A DNA stretch of 64,000 bases from Dendrobium chrysotoxum (GCA_019925795.1 CM034307.1:65968864-66032863); one strand, 5' to 3'; shown: positions 22,204-31,628, counted from the stretch's first letter. Notes: generated from the letters alone by a model not told the origin. Translations and numbers: made by a program.

Positions 22204-22440
22204 GGAACTATCAGCCAGCTGTTCGAACAACCTGAATCAAAAATACATGTCATGGATGCTCTAAGAAGGTTGCTTTCTATGCCGCTATTTAATGATACTG
22301 CATGATGGAAGTACAGCAAATGATGCTATACAAACAATGATAAAAATCATATGTTCTGCAAAGGAGGAAACTCAAGCTAAATCAACATCTGTTCTGGCTG
22401 AATTCTTTGATTTTCATAAAGACTTTAGAGTGATAACTAC
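22204..22440 (+). pseudogene. Captured CSI1-like (armadillo-repeat) gene fragment
   Basis: Frame one reads 'TISQLFEQPESKIHVMDALR' and 'RLLSMPLFND'. A frameshift near 22,295-22,300 leads to 'ILHDGSTANDAIQTMIKI' and 'CSAKEETQAKSTSVLAEF', ending around FDFHKDFR. This is the pattern of an armadillo-repeat stretch of plant CELLULOSE SYNTHASE INTERACTIVE proteins, which link cellulose synthase complexes to cortical microtubules. Only about 75 codons remain. The piece starts right at LTR copy 2 and lies in sense with the PPT and LTR at 22,658-22,891, which suggests transduplication by the family A retroelement. Identification is from memory of the family pattern. Confidence 0.6.
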
Positions 22441-22444
22441 AAGT

Positions 22445-22657
22445 ACATTGTATGATCACAGATGGGTGATGATCACAGATGGGTGATGAGGGAGGAAAAA
22501 TTGCGGATAAGTATAATTGAGACTGTGGAAGCATATGGAGATATATGAAAAAATCTTTTGTCGGCATTCAAAATCTTCGACCCAGGAGGATTTATTATAA
22601 TTTCTACATCTATCTCCCTCCCTATAATGCGTCTCGACGGGGTCGAGCTCTTTTGAC
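22445..22657 (+). mobile_element. Family A 3' internal region
   Basis: It starts with a 17-bp direct duplication of gatcacagatgggtgat near 22,456-22,487. The segment from about 22,560 to the PPT resembles the reverse complement of 29,850-29,950 in another family A copy, including 'ctcgacggggtcgagctc'. A gypsy-like C-terminal pol tail is possible but too degraded to assert. Confidence 0.5.
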
Positions 22658-22669
22658 GCAAGGGGAGAA
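22658..22669 (+). promoter_or_regulatory. Polypurine tract
   Basis: gcaaggggagaa directly abuts the TGATG start of LTR copy 3, the expected position and composition for plus-strand priming. The reverse-complement counterpart ctccccttgc sits next to LTR copy 4 at 29,844-29,853. Confidence 0.75.
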
Positions 22670-22891
22670 TGATGCGGAGCATTTTAGTTATAATATTCCT
22701 AAGGAATAATAGATCTAGTTTTATACCTATTTCTAGAAAGTTCTCTTGTTAGCTTATATATAGAATGATGTAAGAAGAATGGAGGCATTGATGAATATTA
22801 ATCCTTTTTGAAGCTCTTAAGCTTGTGTTCGTTCCTTGGATTAAGAATTACTTCTAGCAGATCCAATTCTTCCGCCGATCCACTACATCAC
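22670..22891 (+). repeat. Family A LTR, copy 3 (3' LTR)
   Basis: 222 bp, from tgatgcggagc to ccactacatca. It is preceded by the PPT, so it is a 3' LTR in plus orientation. The flank after it (cacta) does not match the flank before copy 1 or copy 2, so no intact element with target duplication can be defined here. Confidence 0.85.
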
Positions 22892-23910
22892 ACTAAGCAT
22901 TCGATATAGGCAGGGCTGAAGGATTTAAAAGCCACAGAATACAAGTTCTTTAACGGTCATAAAGTCATGAAGGCATTCCTCGCATCAAGAGATCGAACTT
23001 TGAATTTCTAAAAATTATGCACAAACACTTATCTAAGCCATACACCGAACTCTTTATCCATAAGAAAGTAAAGCTGGGCTTAAACAAATGAATCGTTGTC
23101 AAAGGGGCATTCGATCAAGCACCTTATCGACAAAATTTTGTACCAGGTAAGAAACTCATGACTCGAAGCCATATTCAGCCATCAAAGTAAAACATTTAAG
23201 ACTAAGACAAACGAGCAAACTTCAGGCGAAAGAGTCATTGATTACCCATAAATATAACAGTATAAGTATAAATAATCCATGAAGAAACTATCAAACTCAA
23301 TAAGACAAATCTATGACAAACATAAGTTTTTCCATGGAAAAGTTTTGGAAGAAGAGTATTGCTTAGAGAAATTAAAATAAAAATACATTAGTTTAAGTGA
23401 TTAGAGAAAGGTACTTGTCGGTTAGGCCTTTGAATTTCTTCATTGCGCAACAAATGTACACATTTTCCCGTCTCCAACCGCAGCTGATTAATTTGCTAAA
23501 AGAGCTGTGAGCTCAGCGAATTCCATTTTATTGCTTCTGGATCCAGACAAAGCAATGATATCAGCGGTGGAATTAGATGGCCGTTCCTTAGTAGAGAAAA
23601 GTTTTATATACTTACACGTAATATTAAAATTCATTTTTTATTTTTATTTTAATAATTATGCATATTATAAAAATTCTGTTGATCTCTTTGTCATAAATTT
23701 AAGATTTTAGTACTTTTTTTTTTAAATATTTTATTTATTTATATATTATATATTACTCAGGTTGTACGTCCTTCAAAATAATAGACAATAAACAAACCCC
23801 AAACCATTAGCAAACAATATAAGAAGAATTCCCCTGCCCCCAGCAGAAGCTAAATCCATATGTGAAACCAGCCACCGTCCATCGCTAATGATGGAATCAG
23901 CCAGGATATA
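22892..23910. other. No gene recognised
   Basis: Mixed sequence with many stops in all frames. A short frame near 23,507-23,640 (SANSILLLLDPDKAMISAVEL) has no family I know. It may be the gag end of the gypsy relic that follows. Confidence 0.35.
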
Positions 23911-25606
23911 AGTCCAATGAGCGCCCTCAGCGAAAGACAGTACACATTACAAATGAAGAAGAGGAAGAAGGGAATCAGGCTAAGGATTATCATCTTGATG
24001 AACACTCAAGTAATATTGAATTCATCAAAGGGGTGATAGGGACCCATTAATACGCATAATCAAGTGGCTCCTACTAACACAACCACATAAACTCGCACCA
24101 CGACACTCCATCTTTCAAATATGCTGCATATTCTTGAAGAAGTATGCCATGTAATTATTGAAAACTGAAACTGTGAAAATATGGAATCCAAAGCCTTGCT
24201 CAAGACGTTCATAAAGGGATTAACAGCAAGCTTGGACAAGATATGTCGAATTTCCCCACTCAATTTGAAGAATTTTATCAATATGAGGTTGTTTCTGATG
24301 TCATAGATATGGATACTTGCCATATCTTATTTGACCGGCCATGGCAATTTGATGTCAATGTCATGCACATAGGGGAGGAGATCTGCTATACATTTCAATG
24401 GCATGAAAAGAGGATTGTCTTATTGCCACACTTTTCCGAACAAGATTGGCAAGCACACTACAAAACACCAACCCAAATCTCCTCAACATTCTTAGCAGAA
24501 AATTCAATAAAAAGCAGAAGCAAAGCAAGGTTGTTATGCTAGTGGTTAAGAAGGTGTCACACCTCACCCCTATCATGGTATCAATAGAAATTGCTAATAT
24601 GCGGGCCAGCTACCAGAACCTCATGGAGGCTGATACACATGCTAACCTTCCCCGCTATGGGGAGTGCAGCACCAAATCTACTAGATTTTGAGGTCAAGTC
24701 TCGCTTACCTGATGCATTATCGCATGAGCCTCAAGGAGCACGAGATCCTTTAAGGCATCATTGAGGACCTCTTGGCAAATCACTCATTCACATCAGCCAC
24801 TGTCCATGTGCTATTTTAGCGTTGTAAGTCCAAAAATAGGATGGAAGTTGGAAAATGTACGCGAACAGTTGGGCAATCAATAAAATTGTCATGAAATATA
24901 TACTAATTTCCCATACCACACCTCTTAGACATTTTTGACATGCTATAGCAGGGCCTCAAAAATGATTATCATTAGGTTTGTATCCAATCAAGTGATGAGT
25001 AAAATATGACATTTTAAACAAAAGAGGGGCTATATGAGTGGGGTGTTATGCCCTTTGATGTCATATTCATTTGACCCAACACTTTCATGTGCTTGATGAA
25101 TAAAGTGCTAAAGCTATTCATTGATAAATTCCTGGTAGTATACCTCAACAATATTTAAGTCCACATTAGAGCAAATGAAGATCATCTCGAGCAGCTGAAG
25201 CTCAATCTAAATGTCGTAGACAACAATAAATTGTTGCTGAATTTGAAGAAATACACTTTTCTCATTGATAATATCCATTTTTTGTTATGTTATTAGTACC
25301 AAGGCATTTAAGTCAATGCAAACAAGGTTCACGTCATCCAAGAGTGGTTGAAACCCACCATGATCCATAATGTAAGGAATTTTCATGGACTTGCAACTTT
25401 TGATCGCCGCTTCATTCGTAATTTCAAGGCCTCATTATGGACTTCGTTAAAAATGGGAAATTCCATTGGAACATCAAGCGAGTAGCTAGTTTTGAAATTT
25501 TGAATGAAAGTTGAGTTCTGCATTGATCCTAGCCCTCCCAATTGTTATTGTCTTTAAAGAGGAGGTTGATGTGTGAATGATGAGTATTGGGATTGCCCTT
25601 ATACAA
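23911..25606 (+). pseudogene. Ty3/gypsy pol relic: protease and reverse transcriptase
   Basis: Landmarks in gypsy order are visible. The protease tail is 'DVIDMDTCHILFDRPWQFD' at about 24,295-24,350. The RT N-terminus follows: RMSLKEHEIL, IIEDLL, FPIPHL. Then come 'GVMPFDVIFI' with NTFMCLMNKV, the RT active-site motif, 'HLEQLKLNLNVVDNNKLLLN', 'VHVIQEWLKP' and 'NFHGLATFDRRFIRNF' before the RNase H start. The active-site YxDD reads YLNN (25,141-25,152), so both metal-binding aspartates are lost, and many stops break the frame. The relic is interrupted at 25,607 by the family B element and resumes at 28,329. Confidence 0.8.
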
Positions 25607-25611
25607 GAGGG
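25607..25611. repeat. Target-site duplication, left copy (AGGGA)
   Basis: aggga precedes the left LTR and is repeated at 28,324-28,328 after the right LTR. The 5-bp size is standard for LTR-retrotransposon integration. Confidence 0.9.
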
Positions 25612-25959
25612 ATGACGCCGGACGGGATGGGCGACACGGCGATGGATACAAAATGCCAGCTGCAGGAACTCGCAGCCCACGTATAACCCAAGAACTCCTT
25701 CTTGGGGAGGGAATCACCACCTGAATAACTCAGGATACAGAACCCATAAAAGAAGAGTAAAAGAACTCAAATATTATTCATCTTAAAAAAAACCCTCTCT
25801 CTATTACAAGCAATGGCTATGTATTTATAGACAATTATAGCAATATAAAAGGCTACATGCCACCATAAGGAACATTATATCTATATAGTCATACTAACAA
25901 CTAAATTGAATTAAACTATCCTGAAGTTAACATGATTAAGCAGCTCAGCTCCGGCGTCA
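25612..25959 (-). repeat. Family B 3' LTR (left)
   Basis: 348 bp, starting tgacgccggacgggatggg and ending agctccggcgtca. It differs from the right LTR by scattered substitutions (for example TGACGCC against TGATGCT), mostly C/T and G/A changes. Contains a 'tgtatttatagacaatta' AT-rich stretch that may be the promoter. Confidence 0.9.
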
Positions 25960-25987
25960 TACTACCGGGGTAGGAGGAACTTCAAGC

Positions 25988-26437
25988 TCATAGGAAGATG
26001 TCCGGTTGGTTGCCATAAGGAGGTGGGTTTGGTTGGCTAAACCGGTCTGAATATTTCCACTCGGTGTCATTCTCTCCGTCTAGAAGAGACTTTAGTATAA
26101 GCTGAAGTCGATGAAAGTTGTTGATGAACTTAAGGGTTTTGTTCTTTTTCTTTACTTTCACTTCACCAGAAATTCTCGTACCCGTGCCTAAAGGCCAAGA
26201 TTCAAAGTTAGCCTTAAACGAATGTATCTCATATCCCTGAATCATTTGGCTAATCCGGGTTGCCTTTGGCCGGTTCTCATTACTAATAAGTTCCTCAGCA
26301 GCTTTGCAAGCAGCTTTCCTCTCCTCTAATTGTGTTACTTGACCAACCCAAACATGAATCTCAGCGCCACAATCCGATAGATAGCACTTATTATTTTCAA
26401 GCATTACCTTGGAAAGCAAGCCTTCTTCCAACTTCAA
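25988..26437 (-). pseudogene. Captured villin (gelsolin-domain) fragment
   Basis: The frame reads 'LLSKVMLENNKCYLSDCGAE', 'IHVWVGQVTQLEERKAAC', 'AAEELISNENRPKATRISQM' and 'IQGYEIHSFKANFESWPLGT'. This is the characteristic core of one gelsolin repeat of plant villins, which bind, bundle and cap actin filaments. About 80 codons match this pattern. After GTGTR the villin likeness stops and a lysine-rich tail follows. It shares frame and sense with the upstream gag-like segment (stops at 26,437-26,465 separate them) and ends about 30 bp from the 3' LTR. This is a single-domain fragment, not a functional villin. Confidence 0.8.
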
Positions 26438-26439
26438 CT

Positions 26440-26929
26440 GACCATCATTGATGTTAGGCTAGCCTTCCATCTTGCTATCATCATTAACATCATATACAGG
26501 TTACTCAAGATCAAGAGCTCCACCAAACATGTCGTCATCATACACGTCATACACTGGCTCATCGTAGAGAGGTATAGACGATGATTTCGGCAATGGATCT
26601 TCAAATGCTTCGAAGCTGAACTCGATCGAGGGTGCGGTGGAAGACTAACAAGGTGGCTCTTCAAACACATCTTCGTGGGTAGAAGAGATCTGATCATATG
26701 ATATGCTCTCGTCATCATCGATTCTTAATGGTTTAGTTGGAACGAGAGATCTTGAATCCTTCGCGGCAGCATACATGCCCCGGACGCCATTAAAGTCCCT
26801 GAAAAATGGGCTCAAGTCATTCTTTCGTTGGAGCCTTGACAATCGTTGTTGGAGTTGGAAAATTTCTAGTTGAAGGTCTTCAATCACTGCTTCTTGAAGT
26901 GTTCGCTGCCGAGTCCAAGGAGGCCACAT
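26440..26929 (-). pseudogene. Gag-like acidic/coiled-coil ORF of family B
   Basis: It starts MWPPWTRQRTLQEAVIEDLQ, with a leucine/glutamine-rich heptad-like stretch (LQLEIFQLQQRLSRLQRK) suggesting a coiled coil. A serine/acid-rich linker follows, with 'PLYDEPVYDVYDDDMFGG'. Three in-frame stops separate blocks: one after EEPPC near 26,643, one after ALDLE, and one after KMEG. Acidic 'PVYDVYDDD' linkers occur in plant Ty3/gypsy polyproteins, so a reduced gag-linker is the likeliest reading. An ATG at 26,929 is the natural start. Confidence 0.5.
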
Positions 26930-27960
26930 CTTGAAATAATATTTTGGGAAACAGCTCTTGCTTATTCCAGGAAGTGTACAGCAACAGCAACCTTTATAAA
27001 TGACACCGGACAGGATGCCGAATCTGCCGCTTGGAACTCAGTGACGGTAGACACGTCCAAAGATGACGCCGAACTAGCTGCTTGAAACTTGGCGACGGTA
27101 GACACGTCCCTCCAGAGCTTCTCCTCCCGAGGGCTTTTGTTTCGTTCACCTATGCTTCACCACATTCTAGAGCAGGGGAAAGGTAAGAACGACCTCCAGA
27201 AGAACAAGAACTGTTCTTCGGCAAAGGCTCCACGTCGAAGATGACTCTCGGTCGCTGTAGGAACTCAAAAACTAGTAGATAAACTACAGGAACCACCACC
27301 AATTGAACCTTGCTGTAATTTGAAATCTCAAAGAAATTGATTTGGGCTTGTTTCTTGATGGAAGAAAGACTCTTGTAATTCCATTTCCTCCGTTAGTTGC
27401 AAGGCTAGCTTCACTCAAACATATGAGGTCCACCTATTTTTCACCGCCCAAGAATGCCCAACAGCCTCAAGAATTGTTGTGAATATTTGGATGCGATCTT
27501 TTGGAGAAGATGACAGCAACTGTCCAATGGCTGAAGGTTTTTGTAGTGGTTGTTTTTAAGTCCTCTTAGGATGGAACACCTACTATCTTGAGGACAGGAT
27601 ATGAGGGAATGCCTGCTGTCTTGAGGACAGGATAAGCTGCCAATTTTCTTTGTCGTCTTAGAAAAAGCCCCCGCATGGATCGTCTCAAACAGTGGATGAT
27701 ATATGGTGGAAAAGCTAAGTAGATCAGCTTATAGTAAGTGGTTGCAGCTTTCTCGACGATAAGGACAAGGACGAGAACATATAAGCTCGTGATTGTTGGT
27801 TGGAATGAAGGCTGAGTGGAAAGAATCATCCAAGAAAGCAGATGATGCCAAGTCCATCACTTGAAGCTTGGCGACCGCTTGTTTTCCCTTCAGAGCTTCT
27901 CCATCAGGTTCTTCTCTTCACCACTTGAGGAATTCTCAAGATAAAAGCAAGAAGAGTCTG
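26930..27960 (-). mobile_element. Family B 5' untranslated interior
   Basis: No protein recognised. The segment 'gacggtagacacgtcc' occurs twice at 27,042-27,107, and a related 'ttggcgacc' block recurs near 27,866. A short tandem of 'ctgtcttgaggacaggata' lies at 27,580-27,632. Composition is mixed, as expected of a retroelement leader. Confidence 0.45.
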
Positions 27961-27963
27961 TTG

Positions 27964-27977
27964 GCTCTAATACCAAA
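27964..27977 (-). promoter_or_regulatory. Primer-binding site of family B
   Basis: In minus sense, the bases after the right LTR's CATCA end read tttggtattagagcc. This differs from the common iMet-type TGGTATCAGAGCC by one base. It defines the right LTR as the 5' LTR. Confidence 0.8.
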
Positions 27978-28323
27978 TGATGCTGGACGGGATGGGCGAC
28001 ACGATGACGGATACAAAATGCCAGCTGTAGGAACTTACAACTCATGTATAACCCAAGAACTCCTTCTTGGGGAGGGAATCACCACCTGAATAACTCAGGA
28101 TACAGAACCCATAAAAGAAGAGTAAAAGAACTCAATTATTATTTATCTAAAAAAAACCCTCTCCCAATTACAAGAAATGGCTATGTATTTATAAACAATT
28201 ATAGCAATATAAAAGGCTACATGCCACCTTAAAGAACACTATATCTATATAGCCATATTAACAACTATATGGAATTAAACTATCCTGAAGTTAACATGAT
28301 TAAGCGGCTTAGCTCTGGCATCA
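27978..28323 (-). repeat. Family B 5' LTR (right)
   Basis: 346 bp, from tgatgctggacgggatggg to agctctggcatca. Collinear with the left LTR with only small differences over its length. The pair is followed by the AGGGA duplication at 28,324-28,328. Confidence 0.9.
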
Positions 28324-28328
28324 AGGGA

Positions 28329-28516
28329 TGTCCGCTAAAATTCTCAAATAAAAAGCTTAGGGAGCCCCAGCAAAAGTAGATGTCCTATGAACAAGAATTA
28401 TACACTATTGTGATGGCTTTACAATATTGGGAATACAACCACATACACAATGAGTTCATCTTACACAGTGATCACTAAGCTCTTAAGTACATTAATTTAT
28501 AAAAACTATCATGAAT
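28329..28516 (+). pseudogene. Ty3/gypsy RNase H relic, continuation of pol
   Basis: The frame resumes after the family B insertion with 'LKFSNKKLREPQQK', 'YEQELYTIVMALQYWEYNHI' and 'HNEFILHSDH' then ALKYINL. This is the RNase H motif order of gypsy pol. It is then cut by the hAT element and the family A LTR. Stops replace glutamine and other codons. It joins the part ending at 25,606 once the 2.7-kb insertion is removed. Confidence 0.8.
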
Positions 28517-28524
28517 GCATGTGA

Positions 28525-29622
28525 TTAGCGGTGTCAATATTGGACCCGACCCGAAAACCCGACCGGAAAATTTTGGGTTTGGGTTGACCCGAACCCGAAG
28601 CAGGTCGGGTTTGGGTTGACCCGAACCAGAAGTGGGTCGGGTTCGGGTCCAGAAAATCGACCCATTTACAAAATTGGGTCGGGTTTGGATTGACCCGGGA
28701 ATGACCCGAAATGACCCAGAAAAAGTTACCTTCATAGCGAGCGAGCTCCTGTCGTCGAAGGAGTAAAGTCGAACTGCAACGAAGGAGCTAAAGAAGTGAC
28801 TCATGCAATCTCCACACCTCATGTAGAAGTCGGAACGAAGCCGAACAGCAACGAAAAAGTTACCTTCATAGCTACTCAGCGAACGAGCTCCCATCGTTGA
28901 AGCCTCGAAGGAGTGAAGCCGAGCTGCAACAAGGAGCCGAAGAAGCAAGTCGTGCAATCTCCACACCTCCTGCGGAAGTCAGAACGAAGTCGAACAACAA
29001 TGATGAAACGGAGAAAGTTATCTTCACAACGAGCGAGCTCCCGTCATCGAAGGAGCAAAGTCGAACTGCAAACGAAGGAGCCGAAGAAGCAACTCATGCA
29101 ATCTCCACACCTCCTGCGGTCCTGCGGAAGTCAGAATGAAGCCAAACAGCAGTGACGAAATGGAGAAAGTAATTACCTTCACAGTGAGTGAGCTCTCGTC
29201 GTCGAAGGAGCGAAGTCGAACTGCAACAAAGGAGCCGAAGAAGCGCTTTGTGCAATCTCGTTGAAGCCTCAAAGGTTCAGTGTAACTTCCGATCCGACGG
29301 GAAGAGAACGTCATCCAAGGAGCGATTTTAAACAGAAACAAAAGTGTCGGGCTGCCGGCGAGGTTGCGAGCGAACTCCCGTCATTGCTTCGGTGCTTCTG
29401 ACCGAAATGTTGTAACTTCTGATCATATGGGAAGAGAACGTCGTCAAGGAGCGAAGTTAAACAGCGATAAAGGCGCGGAACCCGTTTACGGGTCGGGTCG
29501 GGTTCGGGTCTAAAAATTGACCCGTTTGCAAAAATGGGTCGGGTTGACCCGAACCAGAATAATGTCAGGTCAGTTTTGAGTTCAACCTAAACCCGACCTG
29601 TGACCCGAAATTGACACCCCTA
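28525..29622. mobile_element. hAT-type element with 8-bp TSD and internal repeats
   Basis: Termini are tagcggtgtcaatattgg and (reverse complement) taggggtgtcaatttcgggt, with exact 8-bp duplications catgtgat at 28,517-28,524 and 29,623-29,630. Subterminal regions are rich in GGGTCGGGT/ACCCGACCC. The 1,098-bp body encodes no transposase. It contains four tandem units starting near 28,720, 28,853, 29,011 and 29,163. The duplicated target spans the junction between gypsy RNase H sequence and a family A LTR end, so this is the youngest event in the nest. Confidence 0.9.
28720..29260. repeat. Four tandem units of about 130-160 bp inside the hAT element
   Basis: Each unit opens with a variant of gaaaaagttaccttcatag, then cgagcgagctcc, 'cgaaggagcaaagtcgaactg', 'gagccgaagaagc' and 'tgcaatctccacacctc'. 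Unit starts are near 28,720, 28,853, 29,011 and 29,163. A related 'gggaagagaacgtc' block appears twice more, near 29,299 and 29,430. Confidence 0.8.
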
Positions 29623-29626
29623 CATG

Positions 29627-29842
29627 TGATGCAGTGGATCGGCCGAAGAATCGGATCTATTAGAAGGAATTCCCAATCCAGGGAACAAACCATGCTCAAA
29701 GCTTCAAAAGGGATATATATTCATCAATCCATCCTCTTCCTTACAACTAGTATATATAAATGTAATAGAAGCTTATAGAAAACATGTAACAAAGTAGATA
29801 AACTAATCCTAAGGTAAGCTTTAACTAATATGTTTCACATCA
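29627..29842 (-). repeat. Family A LTR, copy 4
   Basis: 216 bp, from tgatgcagtggatcggcc to gtttcacatca. Homologous to the inverted copy 2, but more diverged. The adjoining reverse-complement PPT (29,844-29,853) makes it the 3' LTR of a minus-strand element whose interior extends to higher coordinates. Confidence 0.8.
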
Positions 29843-30714
29843 TACTCCCCTTGCATCAAAAGAGCTCGACTCCGTCGAGGCGTGTTATCGAGTGGGAGGT
29901 AGAGTGTAAAATTTTGTCTTCCTAGGTCGAAGATTTTGCGTCTTTGATGAATGTCTGCCAACTTATTCAAATGAGAACAGGTTTCCAAGTGCAATCTTTT
30001 GCTGGATTTTTGTACACAGCTCCTTGACATGTCTTTTTTTTTATACCTTCCACCTTTCCATCTTTAATGCAGCATAGAAATCTTGGTTTCCACATATTTG
30101 AATCATAGGAGCCATACTAGACATCAACCTTTGACAAAGATGATCTCCAAGAAACAAAATCATTGCATGTCGCGGTTGCTAGCTCCTTTGAGTTTTTATA
30201 TGTTTCTGATGAAGTCGTAGGTTTTGCTGTGATGTTAAAGGGGGAAACACTCCAAAATCTCCATTATCAATATTATTTAATTTTGAAATAGAAAAAAAAT
30301 CAAATCCATAACTTCATTGTCGGAAGGTTCCAGGTTCTTCAAATCCACATCGGAACTGGTTGCATTCTCTGGCCCGTAAAGCAGAGACGAACCATCGACC
30401 TCTCGATCGGACTTCAGTTGTGATTGTGAAGGGCCGGAGACGGCATTGGGAGCATGAGATGCAGGACTTGTGTGGGCGTTGGTCTAGTTGCGAGAAGTGG
30501 GAGCGGGAGCGGCAAGTCGTGTTAGAGCGGAGGAGAGGATGGAAGGCAAAGACGTCGGTATGTTTGTCGACGATAGTATTCGATATAGGGAATGAATGAA
30601 TTTAGAACACGAATCAATCATTCGATCAAGTGATGCGTTCACTTGAGCCGCCCGAAGGGCTTCACGGCATCGATCATCGTCAACTGCCCATCTTATTCTT
30701 CGGTGTCAATATCA
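29843..30714 (-). mobile_element. Interior of the partial family A element
   Basis: Next to LTR copy 4 is a pol-tail-like frame ('TPRRSRALLMQGEYDVKHIS', minus, ending near 29,824). 30,590-30,710 matches the 5' leader/gag region at 21,735-21,870. The middle (about 30,040-30,580) has no recognised protein. It contains coding-like pieces such as 'RFLCCIKDGKVEG' that might be another captured fragment. The 5' LTR is missing, so the element is truncated or rearranged. Confidence 0.5.
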
Positions 30715-30885
30715 ATAAATTTAAAGCCAAAAAATGGGCCCCATTGTGATAGAGAAAAAAAATAGTGGAAATGCATATGTAATTGATCTTCCTGACAACC
30801 TCAAAATTGCAAAGACATTCAATGTCAATGATATCTTAGAATATTATCAATCCAATGCAACCATTACTATTAGTGAACTCTGAGA
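30715..30885 (+). pseudogene. Ty3/gypsy integrase C-terminal tail
   Basis: A plus frame reads 'IEKKNSGNAYVIDLPDNLKI' then AKTFNVNDILEYY and terminates at about 30,883. This is the end of a gypsy integrase/pol polyprotein (NAYV-DLP ... FNV-DL). Same strand as the pol relic at 23.9-28.5 kb. It could be that element's far end, separated by the family A and hAT insertions and a deletion of the integrase core. Confidence 0.75.
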
Positions 30886-31074
30886 CGAGCTCTCCTAAAG
30901 GGTTGTGGCCTCACCACTCATTTCCTTTTACCGAATTGTAATCAATAGAGTAGCCAAATTCTGCACCGTTCCTTTAATGTTTACAAATACCTTTAGTTTA
31001 CTTTTTTATCCTTTTATTCCCTAAAACCTACAAGTTCTCTCGTCTACCTAAAGCTGTTTTTCTTTGTTGCTAAA

Positions 31075-31125
31075 GAATGTTGGAGAAGGAGAATGAAAGG
31101 AGAAGGAGAATGAAAGGAGAAGATA
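31075..31125. repeat. Short tandem ggagaatgaaaggagaagg
   Basis: About two and a half copies of an 18-19-bp purine-rich unit. Nothing else is notable between 30,890 and 31,490, apart from a T-tract near 31,471. Confidence 0.7.
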
Positions 31126-31503
31126 CTTTTACCCCACTAGAACTTCATCGTTTTTTTCGTTTTTCTTCGGGGATTCATCGGAGACTCTCATCCCTATTGA
31201 TCACCTCCTTCACTTCATGAAATAAACTGATTGTCTGAGTGACATGGAATTATCTATTCTGATTGAGCCAATTCTCAAAATAAGCAAAAACTCAGGTTGG
31301 GAATTAATGATTATTGTTCGATGACCAAGAGGGTGGACAACTCATGTTATTTAGTAAAGACATTTAGCATCATTATTTTGGATACCTCCCTTATTTCTCG
31401 TATATAATGTTATCGGTTATTTAGTGTGCATGCAAGAACAATAATGATTTGTATTGTAAGATTTTTTTTTTTTTGCATGTGTGTACTTAGATATGAACGA
31501 TAT

Positions 31504-31628
31504 ACACAGCTCATCTGGATCTGTTGGTTGAGAGCTTAGGCTTTCAAGTAAGAGGTCTTGAATTCGAGTCTTTATATGTGCGTTGTGTGTATAAATTTAT
31601 CTTAATTGATCTAAATATTTAAAAAAAA
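31504..31628 (+). mobile_element. tRNA-derived SINE with 13-bp TSD
   Basis: About 125 bp bounded by the exact duplication atatgaacgatat at 31,491-31,503 and 31,629-31,641. The head has a tRNA-like A box (ttggttgagagct, about 31,524-31,536) and a B-box-like aattcgagtct (31,561-31,571). The 3' end is an A-run (31,621-31,628). No open frame. These are the standard signs of a Pol III SINE mobilised by a LINE. Confidence 0.8.

Larger units (their letters stand above)
25612..28323 (-). mobile_element. Complete non-autonomous LTR retrotransposon (family B)
   Basis: 2,712 bp with two nearly identical LTRs (25,612-25,959 and 27,978-28,323) beginning TGA(C/T)G and ending CGTCA/CATCA. A 5-bp duplication AGGGA flanks it. 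A PBS beside the right LTR sets minus orientation. The roughly 2-kb interior has no protease, RT, RNase H or integrase. It holds a gag-like acidic and coiled-coil reading frame that runs in phase into a villin fragment, plus untranslated sequence. Movement would need enzymes from another element. It inserted into the RNase H region of an older plus-strand gypsy copy, so it is younger than that relic. Confidence 0.9.

Noticed and set aside
20060..22891. Single intact two-LTR element
   Set aside because: Flanking pentanucleotides differ (taaca and cacta), an inverted third LTR lies inside, and PBS and PPT have opposite polarity.
26434..26718. Alternative minus frame rich in Met, Ser and His
   Set aside because: Overlaps the gag-like frame that continues in phase into the villin fragment; no motif.
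28475..29341. Overlapping open frames of 80-163 codons
   Set aside because: They lie inside a hAT element with tandem GC-rich units. Translations are repetitive and frames open on both strands.
31504..31580. A tRNA gene
   Set aside because: Only A- and B-box-like promoter motifs are present, with no cloverleaf. A 13-bp TSD and A-tail identify a SINE.
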